64,000 bases of DNA from Corynebacterium qintianiae (GTDB lineage: Bacteria > Actinomycetota > Actinomycetes > Mycobacteriales > Mycobacteriaceae). The position numbers and the translations under genes were made by a program. This document shows positions 50,744 through 60,500 of the stretch, one piece after another; the stretch's first letter is position 1, and the number at the start of each line of letters is the position of its first letter. The notes beneath the pieces are model-generated. The model was given only the letters and a program-made list of their open reading frames with translations, ran no database searches and was not told the origin of the DNA. The stretch spans positions 248,001-312,000 of the forward strand of contig NZ_CP064955.1 in NCBI RefSeq assembly GCF_011038645.2. Direction: 5' to 3'.

Positions 50744-51115
50744 ATGCCAACTATTCAGCAGCTGGTCCGCAAGGGCCGCCACGATAAGCGCACCAAGGTC
50801 GCCACGGCGGCCTTGAAGGGCTCCCCGCAGCGCCGCGGCGTGTGCACCCGTGTGTACACCACCACCCCGAAGAAGCCGAACTCGGCTCTCCGCAAGGTTG
50901 CCCGCGTGCGCCTCACCTCCGGCATCGAGGTTTCCGCCTACATCCCCGGCGAGGGCCACAACCTGCAGGAGCACTCCATGGTGCTCGTGCGCGGCGGTCG
51001 TGTGAAGGACCTGCCGGGTGTGCGCTACAAGATCATCCGCGGTGCGCTGGATACCCAGGGCGTCAAGGACCGTAAGCAGGCTCGTTCCCGCTACGGCGCA
51101 AAGAAGGGACAGTAA
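50744..51115 (+). CDS. rpsL: 30S ribosomal protein S12
   Basis: 123 residues: [11 protein letters not shown], then [21 protein letters not shown] and [19 protein letters not shown]. The two lysines at which streptomycin-resistance changes occur (in TPKKPN and VRYK) are both the normal lysine. AAGGACTGTTA precedes the ATG. It is followed by rpsG after five bases. Confidence 0.98.
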   Translation: MPTIQQLVRKGRHDKRTKVATAALKGSPQRRGVCTRVYTTTPKKPNSALRKVARVRLTSGIEVSAYIPGEGHNLQEHSMVLVRGGRVKDLPGVRYKIIRGALDTQGVKDRKQARSRYGAKKGQ

Positions 51116-51120
51116 TTTAA

Positions 51121-51588
51121 ATGCGTAAGCAGCAAGCTCCGAAGCGTCCCGTTGTCAAGGACCCGGTCTACAACTCCGAGGTCGTCACCCAGCTGGTGAA
51201 CAAGATTTTGCTGGACGGCAAGAAGTCCACCGCAGAGCGCATCGTCTACGGCGCTCTCGAGATCTGCCGGGAGAAGACCGGCACCGATCCCGTCGGCACC
51301 CTGGAGAAGGCGCTGGGCAACATCCGCCCGGACCTCGAGGTCCGCTCCCGCCGCGTCGGCGGCGCAACCTACCAGGTCCCGGTCGAGGTCAAGCCCGGCC
51401 GCTCCAACACCCTCGCTCTGCGCTGGATGGTTACCTTCACCCGCCAGCGCCGCGAGAACACCATGATTGAACGCCTCGCCAACGAGATCCTCGATGCCTC
51501 CAACGGCCTCGGCGCATCCGTCAAGCGTCGCGAGGACACGCACAAGATGGCCGAGGCGAACCGCGCCTTCGCCCACTACCGCTGGTAG
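51121..51588 (+). CDS. rpsG: 30S ribosomal protein S7
   Basis: 155 residues with [30 protein letters not shown] at the N terminus, [16 protein letters not shown] near 78 and the closing [15 protein letters not shown]. It starts assembly of the 30S head. The 245-base gap that follows before fusA holds no gene; no clear terminator was seen, so fusA is probably on the same transcript. Confidence 0.98.
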   Translation: MRKQQAPKRPVVKDPVYNSEVVTQLVNKILLDGKKSTAERIVYGALEICREKTGTDPVGTLEKALGNIRPDLEVRSRRVGGATYQVPVEVKPGRSNTLALRWMVTFTRQRRENTMIERLANEILDASNGLGASVKRREDTHKMAEANRAFAHYRW

Positions 51589-51833
51589 TAGCCACAGAGT
51601 GCGTATCTTCAGCCAACCCGGCCGCCAGCCGCGGCGCATGTCCGAGAACTCCATACTGGTGTGATCTCGGCGGCGCGCGGCAGGCGCCCGGGTTTCGCGT
51701 ATTAACGCGGTCGGGCTGACGAAGCGCGCAACTAATGGCAGAATTGACAAAGGTAAATATCCACACAGGCGTTACCGGCAGGCCCGGCCAGGTAATCGGA
51801 AACGCCGACAACACTTAAGTTGGGGTAATAAAC

Positions 51834-53954
51834 GTGGCACAAGAAGTGCTTAAGGATCTGAACAAGGTCCGCAACATCGGCATCATGGCTCACATCGACG
51901 CCGGTAAGACCACCACCACCGAGCGCATTCTCTTCTACACCGGTATCAACCGCAAGGTCGGAGAGACCCACGACGGTGGCGCGACCACGGACTGGATGGA
52001 GCAGGAGAAGGAGCGCGGCATCACCATCACGTCCGCCGCTGTCACCTGTTTCTGGAACAACAACCAGATCAACATCATCGATACCCCGGGCCACGTCGAC
52101 TTCACCGTCGAGGTTGAGCGCTCCCTGCGCGTGCTCGACGGTGCCGTCGCCGTCTTCGACGGCAAAGAGGGCGTCGAGCCCCAGTCGGAGCAGGTTTGGC
52201 GCCAGGCCGCCAAATACGACGTCCCGCGCATCTGCTTCGTCAACAAGATGGACAAGCTGGGCGCAGACTTCTATTACACCGTTCAGACGATCATCGACCG
52301 CCTCGGCGCCAAGCCCTTGGTCATGCAGCTGCCGATCGGTGCCGAAGACGACTTCGACGGTGTTGTCGACCTCGTCGAAATGCGCGCCCTGCTGTGGCCG
52401 GGCAAGGTTGAGACCGGCACCCCGCCGCAGATCCAGGAGATCCCGGCTGAGCTGCAAGAAAAGGCTGAGGAGTACCGCGAGAAGCTGCTCGAGACCGTGG
52501 CCGAGTCCGACGAGGCTCTTATGGAGAAGTACTTCGGTGGCGAGGAGCTGACCGTCGACGAGATCAAGACGGCCATCCGCAAGATGGTGGTCAACTCGGA
52601 GGTGTACCCGGTCTTCTGTGGCACTGCTTACCGCAACAAGGGCGTTGAGCCGCTGCTTGACGCTGTCATCGACTTCCTCCCGAGCCCGCTCGACATCGGA
52701 GAGGTCCATGGCACGTCCATGGACGGCGAGATCGACATGACGCGTAAGCCGTCCGTCGAGGAGCCGTTCTCGGCCCTCGCGTTCAAGATCGCGGTTCACC
52801 CGTTCTTCGGCAAGCTCACCTATGTGCGTGTCTACTCCGGCCAGGCAATTCCGGGCGAGCAGATGCTCAACTCCACGAAGAACAACAAAGAGCGCGTGGG
52901 CAAGCTTTTCCAGATGCACGCGAACAAGGAGAACCCGGTCGAGCACGCCGACGCCGGCAACATCTACGCCTTCATCGGCCTGAAGAACACCACCACGGGC
53001 GATACGCTGTGCAACCCGGACCACCCGATCATCCTCGAGTCCATGGACTTCCCGGACCCGGTTATCCAGGTGGCCATCGAGCCGAAGACCAAGGCTGACC
53101 AGGAGAAGCTGGGCACCGCGATTCAGAAGCTCGCCGAGGAGGACCCGACCTTCACCGTCAAGCTCGACGATGAGACCGGTCAGACCGTCATCGGCGGCAT
53201 GGGCGAGCTGCACCTCGATGTCCTGGTCGACCGCATGAAGCGCGAGTTCAAGGTCGAGGCGAACATCGGTTCCCCGCAGGTTGCTTACCGCGAGACCATC
53301 CGCAAGAAGGTGGAGTCCCTGGACTACACCCACAAGAAGCAGACCGGTGGTTCGGGCCAGTTCGCGAAGGTCATTGTCTCCATCGAGCCCTACAACCCGG
53401 ACGCAGCCGAGCTCGAGGACGGCGAGTCCGCGACCTACAAGTTCGTGAACGCCGTCACTGGCGGCCGCGTTCCGAAGGAGTACATCCCGTCTGTCGACGC
53501 CGGCATCCAGGACGCTATGCAGTACGGCTTCCTCGCTGGCTTCCCGCTGGTGAACATCCAGGCAACCCTCGAGGACGGCGCGTACCACGAAGTCGACTCC
53601 TCTGAAATGGCATTCAAGATGGCCGGCTCCCAGGTCCTCAAAGAGGCCGTTGCCAAGGCGAAACCCGTTCTGCTCGAGCCGCTCATGGCCGTCGAGGTCG
53701 TCACCCCGGAGGAGTACATGGGCACCGTCAACGGTGACATCAGCTCCCGCCGCGGCCAGGTCTACGCCATGGACGACCGCTCCGGCGCGAAGGTGGTCAA
53801 GGCCAAGGTGCCGCTCTCCGAGATGTTCGGCTACATCGGTGACCTACGTTCCAGCACCGCGGGCCGCGCGAACTTCACCATGGTGTTCGACTCCTACGCC
53901 GAGGTTCCGCAGAGCGTCGCACAGGAGATCATCGACGAGCGTAACGGCAAGTAG
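51834..53954 (+). CDS. fusA: Elongation factor G
   Basis: 706 residues starting at GTG. G1 [14 protein letters not shown] near residue 20, G2/G3 region [14 protein letters not shown] and [16 protein letters not shown] near 83, [10 protein letters not shown] near 138, and the C-terminal [20 protein letters not shown]. It drives translocation and, with RRF, ribosome recycling. Its sequence follows the EF-G1 pattern rather than a protective paralogue. Confidence 0.98.
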   Translation: MAQEVLKDLNKVRNIGIMAHIDAGKTTTTERILFYTGINRKVGETHDGGATTDWMEQEKERGITITSAAVTCFWNNNQINIIDTPGHVDFTVEVERSLRVLDGAVAVFDGKEGVEPQSEQVWRQAAKYDVPRICFVNKMDKLGADFYYTVQTIIDRLGAKPLVMQLPIGAEDDFDGVVDLVEMRALLWPGKVETGTPPQIQEIPAELQEKAEEYREKLLETVAESDEALMEKYFGGEELTVDEIKTAIRKMVVNSEVYPVFCGTAYRNKGVEPLLDAVIDFLPSPLDIGEVHGTSMDGEIDMTRKPSVEEPFSALAFKIAVHPFFGKLTYVRVYSGQAIPGEQMLNSTKNNKERVGKLFQMHANKENPVEHADAGNIYAFIGLKNTTTGDTLCNPDHPIILESMDFPDPVIQVAIEPKTKADQEKLGTAIQKLAEEDPTFTVKLDDETGQTVIGGMGELHLDVLVDRMKREFKVEANIGSPQVAYRETIRKKVESLDYTHKKQTGGSGQFAKVIVSIEPYNPDAAELEDGESATYKFVNAVTGGRVPKEYIPSVDAGIQDAMQYGFLAGFPLVNIQATLEDGAYHEVDSSEMAFKMAGSQVLKEAVAKAKPVLLEPLMAVEVVTPEEYMGTVNGDISSRRGQVYAMDDRSGAKVVKAKVPLSEMFGYIGDLRSSTAGRANFTMVFDSYAEVPQSVAQEIIDERNGK

Positions 53955-54290
53955 CCGTTGACCCTCGGGGTGCCTGCCCGCTGTGCCAGGGGCCGGCACT
54001 CCCCCCGGGGAGTAGCGGTTGAGCTGAGGCACGACCCGATCGGTGCCGTGTCTGAGCCAGCCGTTACTCTCTAGGTGGATCTGATTGTTTGGATCGCCGC
54101 AGCCGCCGAAAACCCTAAAAATCAGGGGCCCGTCGGTTTGAAAAACGGTCTTGATAAATCTAGGATCATGTAACTGGCACATTGTGAAATGGCCATTGTC
54201 GCCGTGCCTCGCAGGGGGTAGGCGGCAAGGCAAAAGTAAACCACGTGGCTGCGAAGGTCGTAGCCACCATGAAGTCCAGGAGGACATACA
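53955..54290 (+). promoter_or_regulatory. fusA-tuf intergenic region with tuf promoter
   Basis: 336 bases with no gene. A promoter is clear: TTGAAA at 54138-54143, 17-base spacer, TAGGAT at 54161-54166, giving a leader of about 120 bases before tuf. A GC-rich imperfect hairpin near 53967-54004 (GGGGTGCC/GGCACTCCCC) might end the str operon, but it lacks a T run. Confidence 0.65.
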
Positions 54291-55481
54291 GTGGCAAAGG
54301 CTAAGTTTGAGCGTTCCAAGCCGCACGTAAACATCGGCACCATCGGTCACGTCGACCACGGCAAGACCACCACCACGGCTGCCATCACCAAGGTGCTCGC
54401 TGACGCTTACCCGGACGAGAACACCGCTTTCGCGTTCGATGCCATCGACAAGGCTCCCGAGGAGCGCGAGCGCGGCATCACCATCAACATCTCCCACGTG
54501 GAGTACAACACCCCGAAGCGCCACTACGCTCACGTTGACGCCCCGGGCCACGCCGACTACATCAAGAACATGATCACCGGCGCAGCTCAGATGGACGGCG
54601 CCATCCTCGTCGTTGCCGCTACCGACGGCCCGATGCCGCAGACTCGTGAGCACGTGCTTCTCGCTCGCCAGGTCGGTGTTCCCTACATCCTCGTTGCGCT
54701 GAACAAGTGCGACATGGTTGACGATGAGGAAATCATCGAGCTCGTCGAGATGGAGGTCCGCGAGCTGCTCGCAGAGCAGGATTACGACGAGGACGCTCCG
54801 ATCACGCACATCTCCGCACTCAAGGCTCTCGAGGGCGACGAGAAGTGGGTCCAGTCCGTGCTCGACCTCATGCAGTCCTGCGACGACTCCATCCCGGACC
54901 CGGTCCGCGAGACCGACCGCGACTTCCTCATGCCGATCGAGGACATCTTCACCATTTCCGGCCGCGGTACCGTTGTTACCGGCCGTGTTGAGCGTGGCGT
55001 TCTGAACCTCAACGACGAGGTTGAGATCATCGGCATCCGCGAGAAGTCCCAGAAGACCACCGTCACCTCCATCGAGATGTTCAACAAGCTTCTCGACACC
55101 GCTGAGGCCGGCGACAACGCTGCACTTCTTCTCCGTGGCCTGAAGCGCGAGGACGTCGAGCGCGGCCAGGTTGTCATCAAGCCGGGCGCTTACACCCCGC
55201 ACACCAAGTTCGAGGGCTCCGTCTACGTCCTTTCCAAGGATGAGGGCGGCCGCCACACCCCGTTCTTCGACAACTACCGTCCGCAGTTCTACTTCCGCAC
55301 CACCGACGTGACCGGTGTTGTGAAGCTGCCGGAGGGCACCGAGATGGTCATGCCGGGCGACAACGTCGACATGTCCGTCGAGCTCATCCAGCCGGTCGCT
55401 ATGGACGAGGGCCTGCGCTTCGCAATTCGCGAGGGCTCCCGCACCGTCGGCGCTGGCCGCGTCACCAAGATCCTGGATTAA
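54291..55481 (+). CDS. tuf: Elongation factor Tu
   Basis: 396 residues, GTG start preceded by CAGGAGGACATACA. G1 [15 protein letters not shown] near residue 19, [24 protein letters not shown] near 82, [11 protein letters not shown] near 137. Domain 2 begins about residue 215 and domain 3 about 315. It delivers aminoacyl-tRNA to the ribosome. It has its own promoter and terminator, fitting very high expression. Confidence 0.98.
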   Translation: MAKAKFERSKPHVNIGTIGHVDHGKTTTTAAITKVLADAYPDENTAFAFDAIDKAPEERERGITINISHVEYNTPKRHYAHVDAPGHADYIKNMITGAAQMDGAILVVAATDGPMPQTREHVLLARQVGVPYILVALNKCDMVDDEEIIELVEMEVRELLAEQDYDEDAPITHISALKALEGDEKWVQSVLDLMQSCDDSIPDPVRETDRDFLMPIEDIFTISGRGTVVTGRVERGVLNLNDEVEIIGIREKSQKTTVTSIEMFNKLLDTAEAGDNAALLLRGLKREDVERGQVVIKPGAYTPHTKFEGSVYVLSKDEGGRHTPFFDNYRPQFYFRTTDVTGVVKLPEGTEMVMPGDNVDMSVELIQPVAMDEGLRFAIREGSRTVGAGRVTKILD

Positions 55482-55511
55482 TTTCCGGAATCTGGCTGAC
55501 ACCAGTTAAGT

Positions 55512-55548
55512 AAGGCCTCCACCCCGCAAGGGGTCGGAGGCCTTCTCT
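55512..55548 (+). terminator. Terminator of tuf
   Basis: AAGGCCTCC (55512-55520) and GGAGGCCTT (55536-55544) pair, with an inner CCCC/GGGG pairing around GCAA, followed by CTCT. Confidence 0.85.
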
Positions 55549-55572
55549 GCGTTCAGGGTAAGGTTGCTGGAC

Positions 55573-56259
55573 GTGAAAGATCCGACCCGTATTCCCCACA
55601 TGATCGATGCTCTGCGCCGGGCGTGGGAGGGGCAGCCGGACATTACGTTGCCTGAGCTTTTGGGCGTCGTCGCAAACCGGGGGATCGGGTGGGCTTCCAC
55701 CGACGACGATCTCCTCCAGGTCTTGAACGACATCGAGTCAGAGCACCCGTCGCTTATCGACGCCTCCACCATCGCACACCTCACCATCACCACGTCTTCG
55801 CCTGCTCATGTCGTCACCCTAGGCGGCGGGACTGTGGTCGTCCGCAGCGCCCGCGACGCGGGTCGGATGCCGGGTGTCTGGTCGTACTCCTCAATGCGCC
55901 GCACCGGTCCGGGGCTGCCCCTGGTCATCGCGGATACGGAGGGGGTGGAGCACCGGCTCGGCGTGGTGGGATTGGTTAGTGTATTCGACCCCGAGGATGC
56001 ACCGGATTTGCTCGGTCTGGACAGACTCGACGTGGGTAACCACCGTTGGCTCGTCGCTTTCGAGGACGGCAGACGGGCCGTCATTGGCCAGAGGATCCGG
56101 GTCTGGGAGCAGGTGGCCAGGGAAGTCTCCTCATCGATGGTTGCCTGGGAACGGATCGATGCATGCGCACCCGGCGAAGACCTTGTGGTCAAGCCTGCGG
56201 GTGGAGGGCGCGCCTCGCCGCTTGGGCGTGTCGCGTCCGTCCACGTCCTCGAGGTGTAG
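55573..56259 (+). CDS. Conserved hypothetical protein downstream of tuf
   Basis: 228 residues, GTG start with AAGG nine bases upstream; an alternative TTG at 55564 would add three residues. No signal peptide and no membrane helix. The N-terminal part (IPHMIDALRRAWEGQPDITLPELLGVVANRGIGWASTDDDLLQVLNDIE) looks helical and resembles a small winged-helix-like fold. The remainder appears beta-rich with a repeated Val-Val-Gly pattern. I do not recognise the family. It carries one copy of the CGTCGATAAGC word (55752-55762) and ends one base before the convergent Asp23 operon. Confidence 0.65.
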   Translation: MKDPTRIPHMIDALRRAWEGQPDITLPELLGVVANRGIGWASTDDDLLQVLNDIESEHPSLIDASTIAHLTITTSSPAHVVTLGGGTVVVRSARDAGRMPGVWSYSSMRRTGPGLPLVIADTEGVEHRLGVVGLVSVFDPEDAPDLLGLDRLDVGNHRWLVAFEDGRRAVIGQRIRVWEQVAREVSSSMVAWERIDACAPGEDLVVKPAGGGRASPLGRVASVHVLEV

Positions 56260-56260
56260 A

Positions 56261-56821
56261 TCAGCCCCCGATCCGGTCGAGGTGGAGCTTGTACACCGTG
56301 TCGATGTCCATGGCGCCGCAGGCCGCCACGAAGTCCCGCTCGGCCGACTCCACGAAGGACACCGTCTCGCGCAGGGTGTAGCCGGGTTCTGCGGTGACGG
56401 TGAAGGTGACAGTGGGTCGATCGCGCACCATGGCGACCGTGGCCTGAGCGTTATCGACGACCTCCGATGCTGACATGTGCTCGCAGGCGGCCTGTGCCAC
56501 GCGCTGCAGGTGGAAGACGGTATCGCCGTGCTTACCGTCTGCCGGGGTGACAGGCCGTGTGGTAAACGCCCGGCTGCGGATGTTGGAGTACACCAGCCAC
56601 GCGCCAAGAACTAGCGCAACCGTTAGGGCGCCCGCCAGCGCGTACGGGTACCAGGGCGACTGGGGCAGCGAAGACAGGCGCGCTCGGTCGAGGGATGCGA
56701 CAAATTCGCTGGCGTAGGGGACGTCCCAGTACAGGGCCGCCGGCGCCAACCCCGCCCCCAGGAGGGTGCAGCCGCAGAGGAAAACGAGGAGGCGGTCGAC
56801 GGCGGAAAGTGCACGGGTCAT
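56261..56821 (-). CDS. AmaP-like membrane anchor of the Asp23 operon
   Basis: 186 residues with two N-terminal transmembrane helices (about 8-30 and 58-80) and a C-terminal soluble domain (TVTFTVTAEPGYTLRETVSFVESAERDFVAACG) of Asp23-like character. Matches the alkaline-shock membrane-anchor (AmaP) layout. Last gene of the leftward operon, overlapping the preceding gene by four bases. Presumed role: hold Asp23-type proteins at the membrane. Confidence 0.65.
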   Translation of the reverse strand: MTRALSAVDRLLVFLCGCTLLGAGLAPAALYWDVPYASEFVASLDRARLSSLPQSPWYPYALAGALTVALVLGAWLVYSNIRSRAFTTRPVTPADGKHGDTVFHLQRVAQAACEHMSASEVVDNAQATVAMVRDRPTVTFTVTAEPGYTLRETVSFVESAERDFVAACGAMDIDTVYKLHLDRIGG

Positions 56822-57399
56822 TGCTCATCCTCGCTGGTCGGGTCCGCTTGCTGGGGAAGTAGGGCGACGGTTACGCGCGGCTGTACCTGCAGCGGGGAAA
56901 ACTCGTCGATAAGCGAGGCTTCTATGCGCTGTTTGAGTTCTGTACCGGTCCCGTCATCTTCGACGGCCACCCGGACGCGCCTACGGGTGGCGCGGGAGTT
57001 GATGGCGCCGTCCCCGGCGTGGGTGCGGGCGAGGTGGGTCGACTTGCGGGCCATGTCGACGGGGCGGATCCAGACAGACGCGGGTGACGCCACTCGAGCG
57101 TGGGTGCGCACGCGCGGGGACAACGCGGCGATGATCATCCACAGGCCCGCCAGCGAGACGGCGATGCCGAGCGCGACCGCCACCAGATTCACCGGGTACG
57201 AGGCCAGCCAGCGCAGCGCGGCCGCCACCCACGAATTTTCGGGGTTGTTCTCGCCCCAGCGAAACCACAGATCCCGTCCGATCGCAAACGCGAGGACGAG
57301 AAGAAGCACGCCGATGAGGACGGCAAGCCAACGGGCGGGCGGATCCGCCCGCGGTTCACGTCCCGGGGAGGCGGCGGGAAGGTCAGTGCGTGGAGACAA
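56818..57399 (-). CDS. DUF6286-like two-helix membrane protein
   Basis: 193 residues. The N terminus is Pro/Arg-rich. A first helix (WLAVLIGVLLLVLAFAIG, about 24-42) and a second (LVAVALGIAVSLAGLWMIIAAL, about 76-97) are followed by a basic soluble domain ending VQPRVTVALLPQQ. The layout matches DUF6286/AmaP-like proteins of actinobacterial Asp23 operons. It overlaps both neighbours (17 and 4 bases). It contains a copy of CGTCGATAAGC at 56904-56914. Confidence 0.6.
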   Translation of the reverse strand: MSPRTDLPAASPGREPRADPPARWLAVLIGVLLLVLAFAIGRDLWFRWGENNPENSWVAAALRWLASYPVNLVAVALGIAVSLAGLWMIIAALSPRVRTHARVASPASVWIRPVDMARKSTHLARTHAGDGAINSRATRRRVRVAVEDDGTGTELKQRIEASLIDEFSPLQVQPRVTVALLPQQADPTSEDEQ

Positions 57400-58003
57400 C
57401 GGCGTTCACCATCGGTTCAATCGTGATTGGGCGGAGAGGCGTGGGTGCCGGGGTGTGGGGGGCGGCGACATCGATGGGTGGCGCGGAGAACGTATCGACG
57501 ACCTCCGCAGGCGTGAACCCGACGGAGAGCAGTTCGTGTTGCTTGGGGCGCAACCCCCCCGTGCGCACGGGGCGGGGAGCAGGCGCAGACACTCTTTCCG
57601 GTCGCTGCGAGGAAGATCGGACACGTACCGGGATAGGGTCGATCGCAACCGGGTGCTCGGTCACCTCGTGGAGGGTGACGGCGCCACCGGCCTTGGCGTC
57701 GGCGACCTTGATGTTGACCCGCGTGACTTCCATACCGGTGAGGGTGTGCACCTGCGCGATCACCGCGGCTCGGATTGCGTCTGTGATGGCAGCGACGGGG
57801 GAGGGGTATGACACCGCGATTTCCGTCTCAATGGCAGCGGTGCCCGCCCGTTTGTTCAGGCGCGCGTGTGCCCGTGGCAGGCTGCGCCCGGCGAGACCGG
57901 CAAGCTTGGCGTCCAGGCAGATCGAACCGGGGACACCACGGACGGCGGCCTCTGCGATGCGCTCCACGGCGCGCTCGCTCAAATGCAGGGATGTCGGGTC
58001 CAT
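57383..58003 (-). CDS. Asp23/Gls24-family protein with Pro-rich tail
   Basis: 206 residues. Residues 1-115 form an Asp23-type domain: LHLSERAVERIAEAAVRGVPGSICLDAKLAGL, then ETEIAVSYPSPVAAITDAIRAAVIAQVHTLTGMEVTRVNIKV. The tail is rich in Pro, Arg and Ala. The start is the ATG at 58003, overlapping the previous stop; the longer open frame to 58432 is antisense read-through. Gls24 proteins support cell-envelope stress tolerance. Confidence 0.75.
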   Translation of the reverse strand: MDPTSLHLSERAVERIAEAAVRGVPGSICLDAKLAGLAGRSLPRAHARLNKRAGTAAIETEIAVSYPSPVAAITDAIRAAVIAQVHTLTGMEVTRVNIKVADAKAGGAVTLHEVTEHPVAIDPIPVRVRSSSQRPERVSAPAPRPVRTGGLRPKQHELLSVGFTPAEVVDTFSAPPIDVAAPHTPAPTPLRPITIEPMVNAVVSTH

Positions 58004-58212
58004 CAGCTGCGTCCTCTGCCAGAGCCGGCGCTGATGATCTCCGCGATATCCACCCGGCCGTCGAGCTGGGCACCGATGACTCCGCCGATGGCCACGAACA
58101 AGAGAAGCCACAGCAACCCGGGCCAACCGCCGAAGGTGACAAAGAAGGCGACGATGACGCCCGCGATAATGCCGAGCGCGGTCTTTGTGCCGAGAAGATT
58201 CATGGGATTCAT
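58003..58212 (-). CDS. DUF2273-like small membrane protein
   Basis: 69 residues with two adjacent hydrophobic helices (ALGIIAGVIVAFFVTFGG and LLWLLLFVAIGGVIGAQLDG) and a short polar tail. DUF2273 proteins lie beside asp23/gls24 genes in many Gram-positives. Overlaps its neighbours by one and four bases. Confidence 0.7.
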   Translation of the reverse strand: MNPMNLLGTKTALGIIAGVIVAFFVTFGGWPGLLWLLLFVAIGGVIGAQLDGRVDIAEIISAGSGRGRS

Positions 58213-58526
58213 GGGTGGGTCCCTTTCTGCGCGTCCGCAACGATGATGTCGATAAAGTCCAACTGCGGGGCGGCAGCGGCGGCGGCGGAGCGGACATCCT
58301 CCGCAACCTTGTTAATCGGGCGACCCGAATCCACGTTGTAGACGACATGGATTTCAGTGCCGACGGCGGATGAGCGGTCCACCGCGCGAAGCCCGTGGAT
58401 GCGGGTGCCGGGGAGTAGTAGCGCCACTTCACCGAACCTGCCCGCGCTCAACCCCGCGACCCCGGGGACGGACAGCACCGCCAGCCGGATGGCCTCACCG
58501 GATTCCCGAGTGATGGAGCCTGGCAT
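58209..58526 (-). CDS. Short Asp23-like protein
   Basis: 105 residues: IRLAVLSVPGVAGLSAGRFGEVALLLPGTRIHGLR, then TEIHVVYNVDSGRPINKVAEDVRSAAAAAAPQLDFIDIIVAD. This is a trimmed Asp23/Gls24 core with the sequence PGVAGLS in place of the usual EV-GVA-L motif. Lies two bases from the upstream gene. Cytoplasmic, presumably assembling with the other operon products. Confidence 0.65.
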   Translation of the reverse strand: MPGSITRESGEAIRLAVLSVPGVAGLSAGRFGEVALLLPGTRIHGLRAVDRSSAVGTEIHVVYNVDSGRPINKVAEDVRSAAAAAAPQLDFIDIIVADAQKGTHP

Positions 58527-58528
58527 CG

Positions 58529-59023
58529 TTAGTGACTCAGAGAGGCCGCGGGGGACACCGCGTCGGGGGTGTCTGCGCGGTCGGCGGGCTCTGCCTCGGG
58601 CAGGTTCACGTCGTGAACGGTGATGTCGACGCGGTCGACGATCAGGCCGGTCATACGTGTCACTGCCTGGGTGACGTTCTCGCGGATGGCTTTGGCGAGT
58701 TCGTGGATGGCAACGCCGTATTCCGCGATGATCGCCACCGCCACAGACGCGTGGCCCTCCTGGACAGCGACGTTAACGCCCTGCTGGACGTTGGTCGACG
58801 CGGTTAAGGACTCGCGCACAGCGCCCCACATGCGTGCGGCTCCGCCGCCCAAGTTGGCTACGCCGGAAACCTCGCGCGCGGCAATTCCCGCGATCTTGCC
58901 GACAACGGTGTCGTCGATGACCGTAGTGCCGTGGTCAGTTACGAGGTTTTCGTTGCGGGTTGCGGGGGCGACCGGAGTCTCGGATGTGACAACGGTGGAA
59001 GTGCCGCGGTTGTTCTCAGCCAT
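58529..59023 (-). CDS. Asp23/Gls24 family envelope stress response protein
   Basis: 164 residues. After a disordered N terminus the canonical family motif appears: TVIDDTVVGKIAGIAAREVSGVANLGGG. NVAVQEGHASVAVAIIAEYGVAIHELAKAIRENVTQAVTRMTGLIVDRVDITVHDVNL completes the domain. The ATG at 59023 has AAAGGACAGCC upstream; an earlier frame start at 59053 has none. First gene of the six-gene leftward operon, divergent from the S10 leader. Confidence 0.88.
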   Translation of the reverse strand: MAENNRGTSTVVTSETPVAPATRNENLVTDHGTTVIDDTVVGKIAGIAAREVSGVANLGGGAARMWGAVRESLTASTNVQQGVNVAVQEGHASVAVAIIAEYGVAIHELAKAIRENVTQAVTRMTGLIVDRVDITVHDVNLPEAEPADRADTPDAVSPAASLSH

Positions 59024-59501
59024 GGCTGTCCTTTCTTGAAACGGTGCACCCAACTCTACCGCCGAAGCGTTGGAAGGGGCGTCGACAAGCGTCTTGCTTT
59101 TGATTTACGGCCTGTGCTTTAATAGTCGGGTTGCTTTGACACGGCGCGGCCTTGAGAGAGGTGGCGCGGTGGTGAGGCGAACATGACACCTTCTTATATC
59201 GAGAAGGTCCCGCAAGGGGACCGGAGAAGGGCCATGGCAAATAAACAGCGGCAGTACGCAAGGGTCACGCGCCCTTCCGAGTCTGACACCCGAGGCGCGA
59301 AGCGCCTCCGGCGGAAGCACTTAAGCAGTTGCACGCAATTATTTGCCGTGCCACTTAACCTTCCGGTTCGTGTCATGGCAGTCAGAAACGACACTGGCGT
59401 TGAGCCAAGGGCCTTGCCCGGACAACGTTATAGAGAAACTAGAAGCATTCAACCCCACCGCTTCGAAACACCGAATGTGGGGATGCGAGGAAGAGGTAAG
59501 C
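59024..59501 (+). promoter_or_regulatory. S10 operon promoter and long structured leader
   Basis: About 480 bases without a convincing gene. A promoter is suggested by TTGCTT (59094-59099), 18-base spacer, TTTAAT (59118-59123). Downstream are two hairpins that share bases and cannot form together: ACCTTCT/AGAAGGT (59188-59208) and GGTCCC/GGGACC (59206-59222). Further on is GAGGCGC/GCGCCTC (59292-59308). The leader of roughly 370 bases could host ribosomal-protein autoregulation. Short open frames here, including an in-frame extension of rpsJ from 59343, are judged non-coding. Confidence 0.5.
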
Positions 59502-59807
59502 GTGGCGGGACAGAAGATCCGCATCAGGCTCAAGGCCTACGACCACGAGGCAATCGACGCATCCGCGAAGAAGATTGTCGAGACGGTCACCCGCACGGGT
59601 GCCCGCGTCGTCGGGCCGGTGCCGTTGCCCACTGAGAAGAACGTGTACGCCGTTATTCGTTCTCCCCACAAGTACAAGGATTCTCGCGAGCACTTCGAGA
59701 TGCGCACTCACAAGCGCCTCATCGACATTCTCGACCCGACGCCCAAGACGGTGGACGCGCTCATGCGCATCGACCTGCCGGCAAGCGTCGACGTGAACAT
59801 CCAGTAA
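59502..59807 (+). CDS. rpsJ: 30S ribosomal protein S10
   Basis: 101 residues from GTG at 59502 ([33 protein letters not shown]), the standard length; GAAGAGGTAA lies just upstream. Conserved [35 protein letters not shown] follows. First gene of the S10 operon; also known as NusE in antitermination complexes, linking it to NusG. Confidence 0.97.
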   Translation: MAGQKIRIRLKAYDHEAIDASAKKIVETVTRTGARVVGPVPLPTEKNVYAVIRSPHKYKDSREHFEMRTHKRLIDILDPTPKTVDALMRIDLPASVDVNIQ

Positions 59808-59843
59808 GCAAGATTCCGACTTTTGGTAGTGGAGAACTAACAC

Positions 59844-60500
59844 ATGTCTGACAACCAGATCAAGGGCATTCTGGGCAAGAAGCTCGGCATGACCCAGATC
59901 TTTGACGAGGACAACCGGGTTATCCCGGTCACCGTCGTCGAAGCTGGGCCGGTCGTAGTCACCCAGATTCGTACCCCCGAGACCGATGGCTACAGCGCCA
60001 TCCAAATTGCTTACGGCGATATCGATCCCCGTAAGACGAAGAAGCCGCAGGTCGGCCACTTCAAGAAGGCCGGCGTCAACCCGCGCCGCCACGTCGCCGA
60101 GATCCGCATGGACGACACCTCCGCGTACGAGGTCGGCCAGGAATTCAACGCGACCATCTTCGACGGCGACTCCTACGTCGACGTCGTCGGCACCACCAAG
60201 GGCAAGGGATACGCCGGCGCCATGAAGCGCCACGGCTTCGCAGGCCAGGGCGCATCCCACGGTAACCAGGCCGCGCACCGCCGCGTGGGCTCCATCGGCG
60301 CCTGCGCGACCCCGGGCCGCGTGTTCAAGGGCACCCGCATGGCAGGCCGCATGGGCAGCAACCGCGTTACCACCCAGAACCTGAAGATCCAACGCATCGA
60401 CGGCGACAACAACCTGATCCTGATCAAGGGAGCAATCCCGGGCGTCAAGGGCAGCATTGTTACCGTCAAGACCGCAGTGAAGGGCGGTGCTCACGCATGA
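59844..60500 (+). CDS. rplC: 50S ribosomal protein L3
   Basis: 218 residues with [29 protein letters not shown] at the N terminus and the conserved loop [39 protein letters not shown] that reaches the peptidyl transferase centre. Stop overlaps the rplD start (ATGA). Confidence 0.98.
   Translation: MSDNQIKGILGKKLGMTQIFDEDNRVIPVTVVEAGPVVVTQIRTPETDGYSAIQIAYGDIDPRKTKKPQVGHFKKAGVNPRRHVAEIRMDDTSAYEVGQEFNATIFDGDSYVDVVGTTKGKGYAGAMKRHGFAGQGASHGNQAAHRRVGSIGACATPGRVFKGTRMAGRMGSNRVTTQNLKIQRIDGDNNLILIKGAIPGVKGSIVTVKTAVKGGAHA

Noticed and set aside
59183..59635. 150-codon frame and an rpsJ extension in the S10 leader
   Set aside because: Both overlap rpsJ or extend it far beyond the family length, and they are rich in Arg with no conserved motif. 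The GTG at 59502 gives the standard S10.
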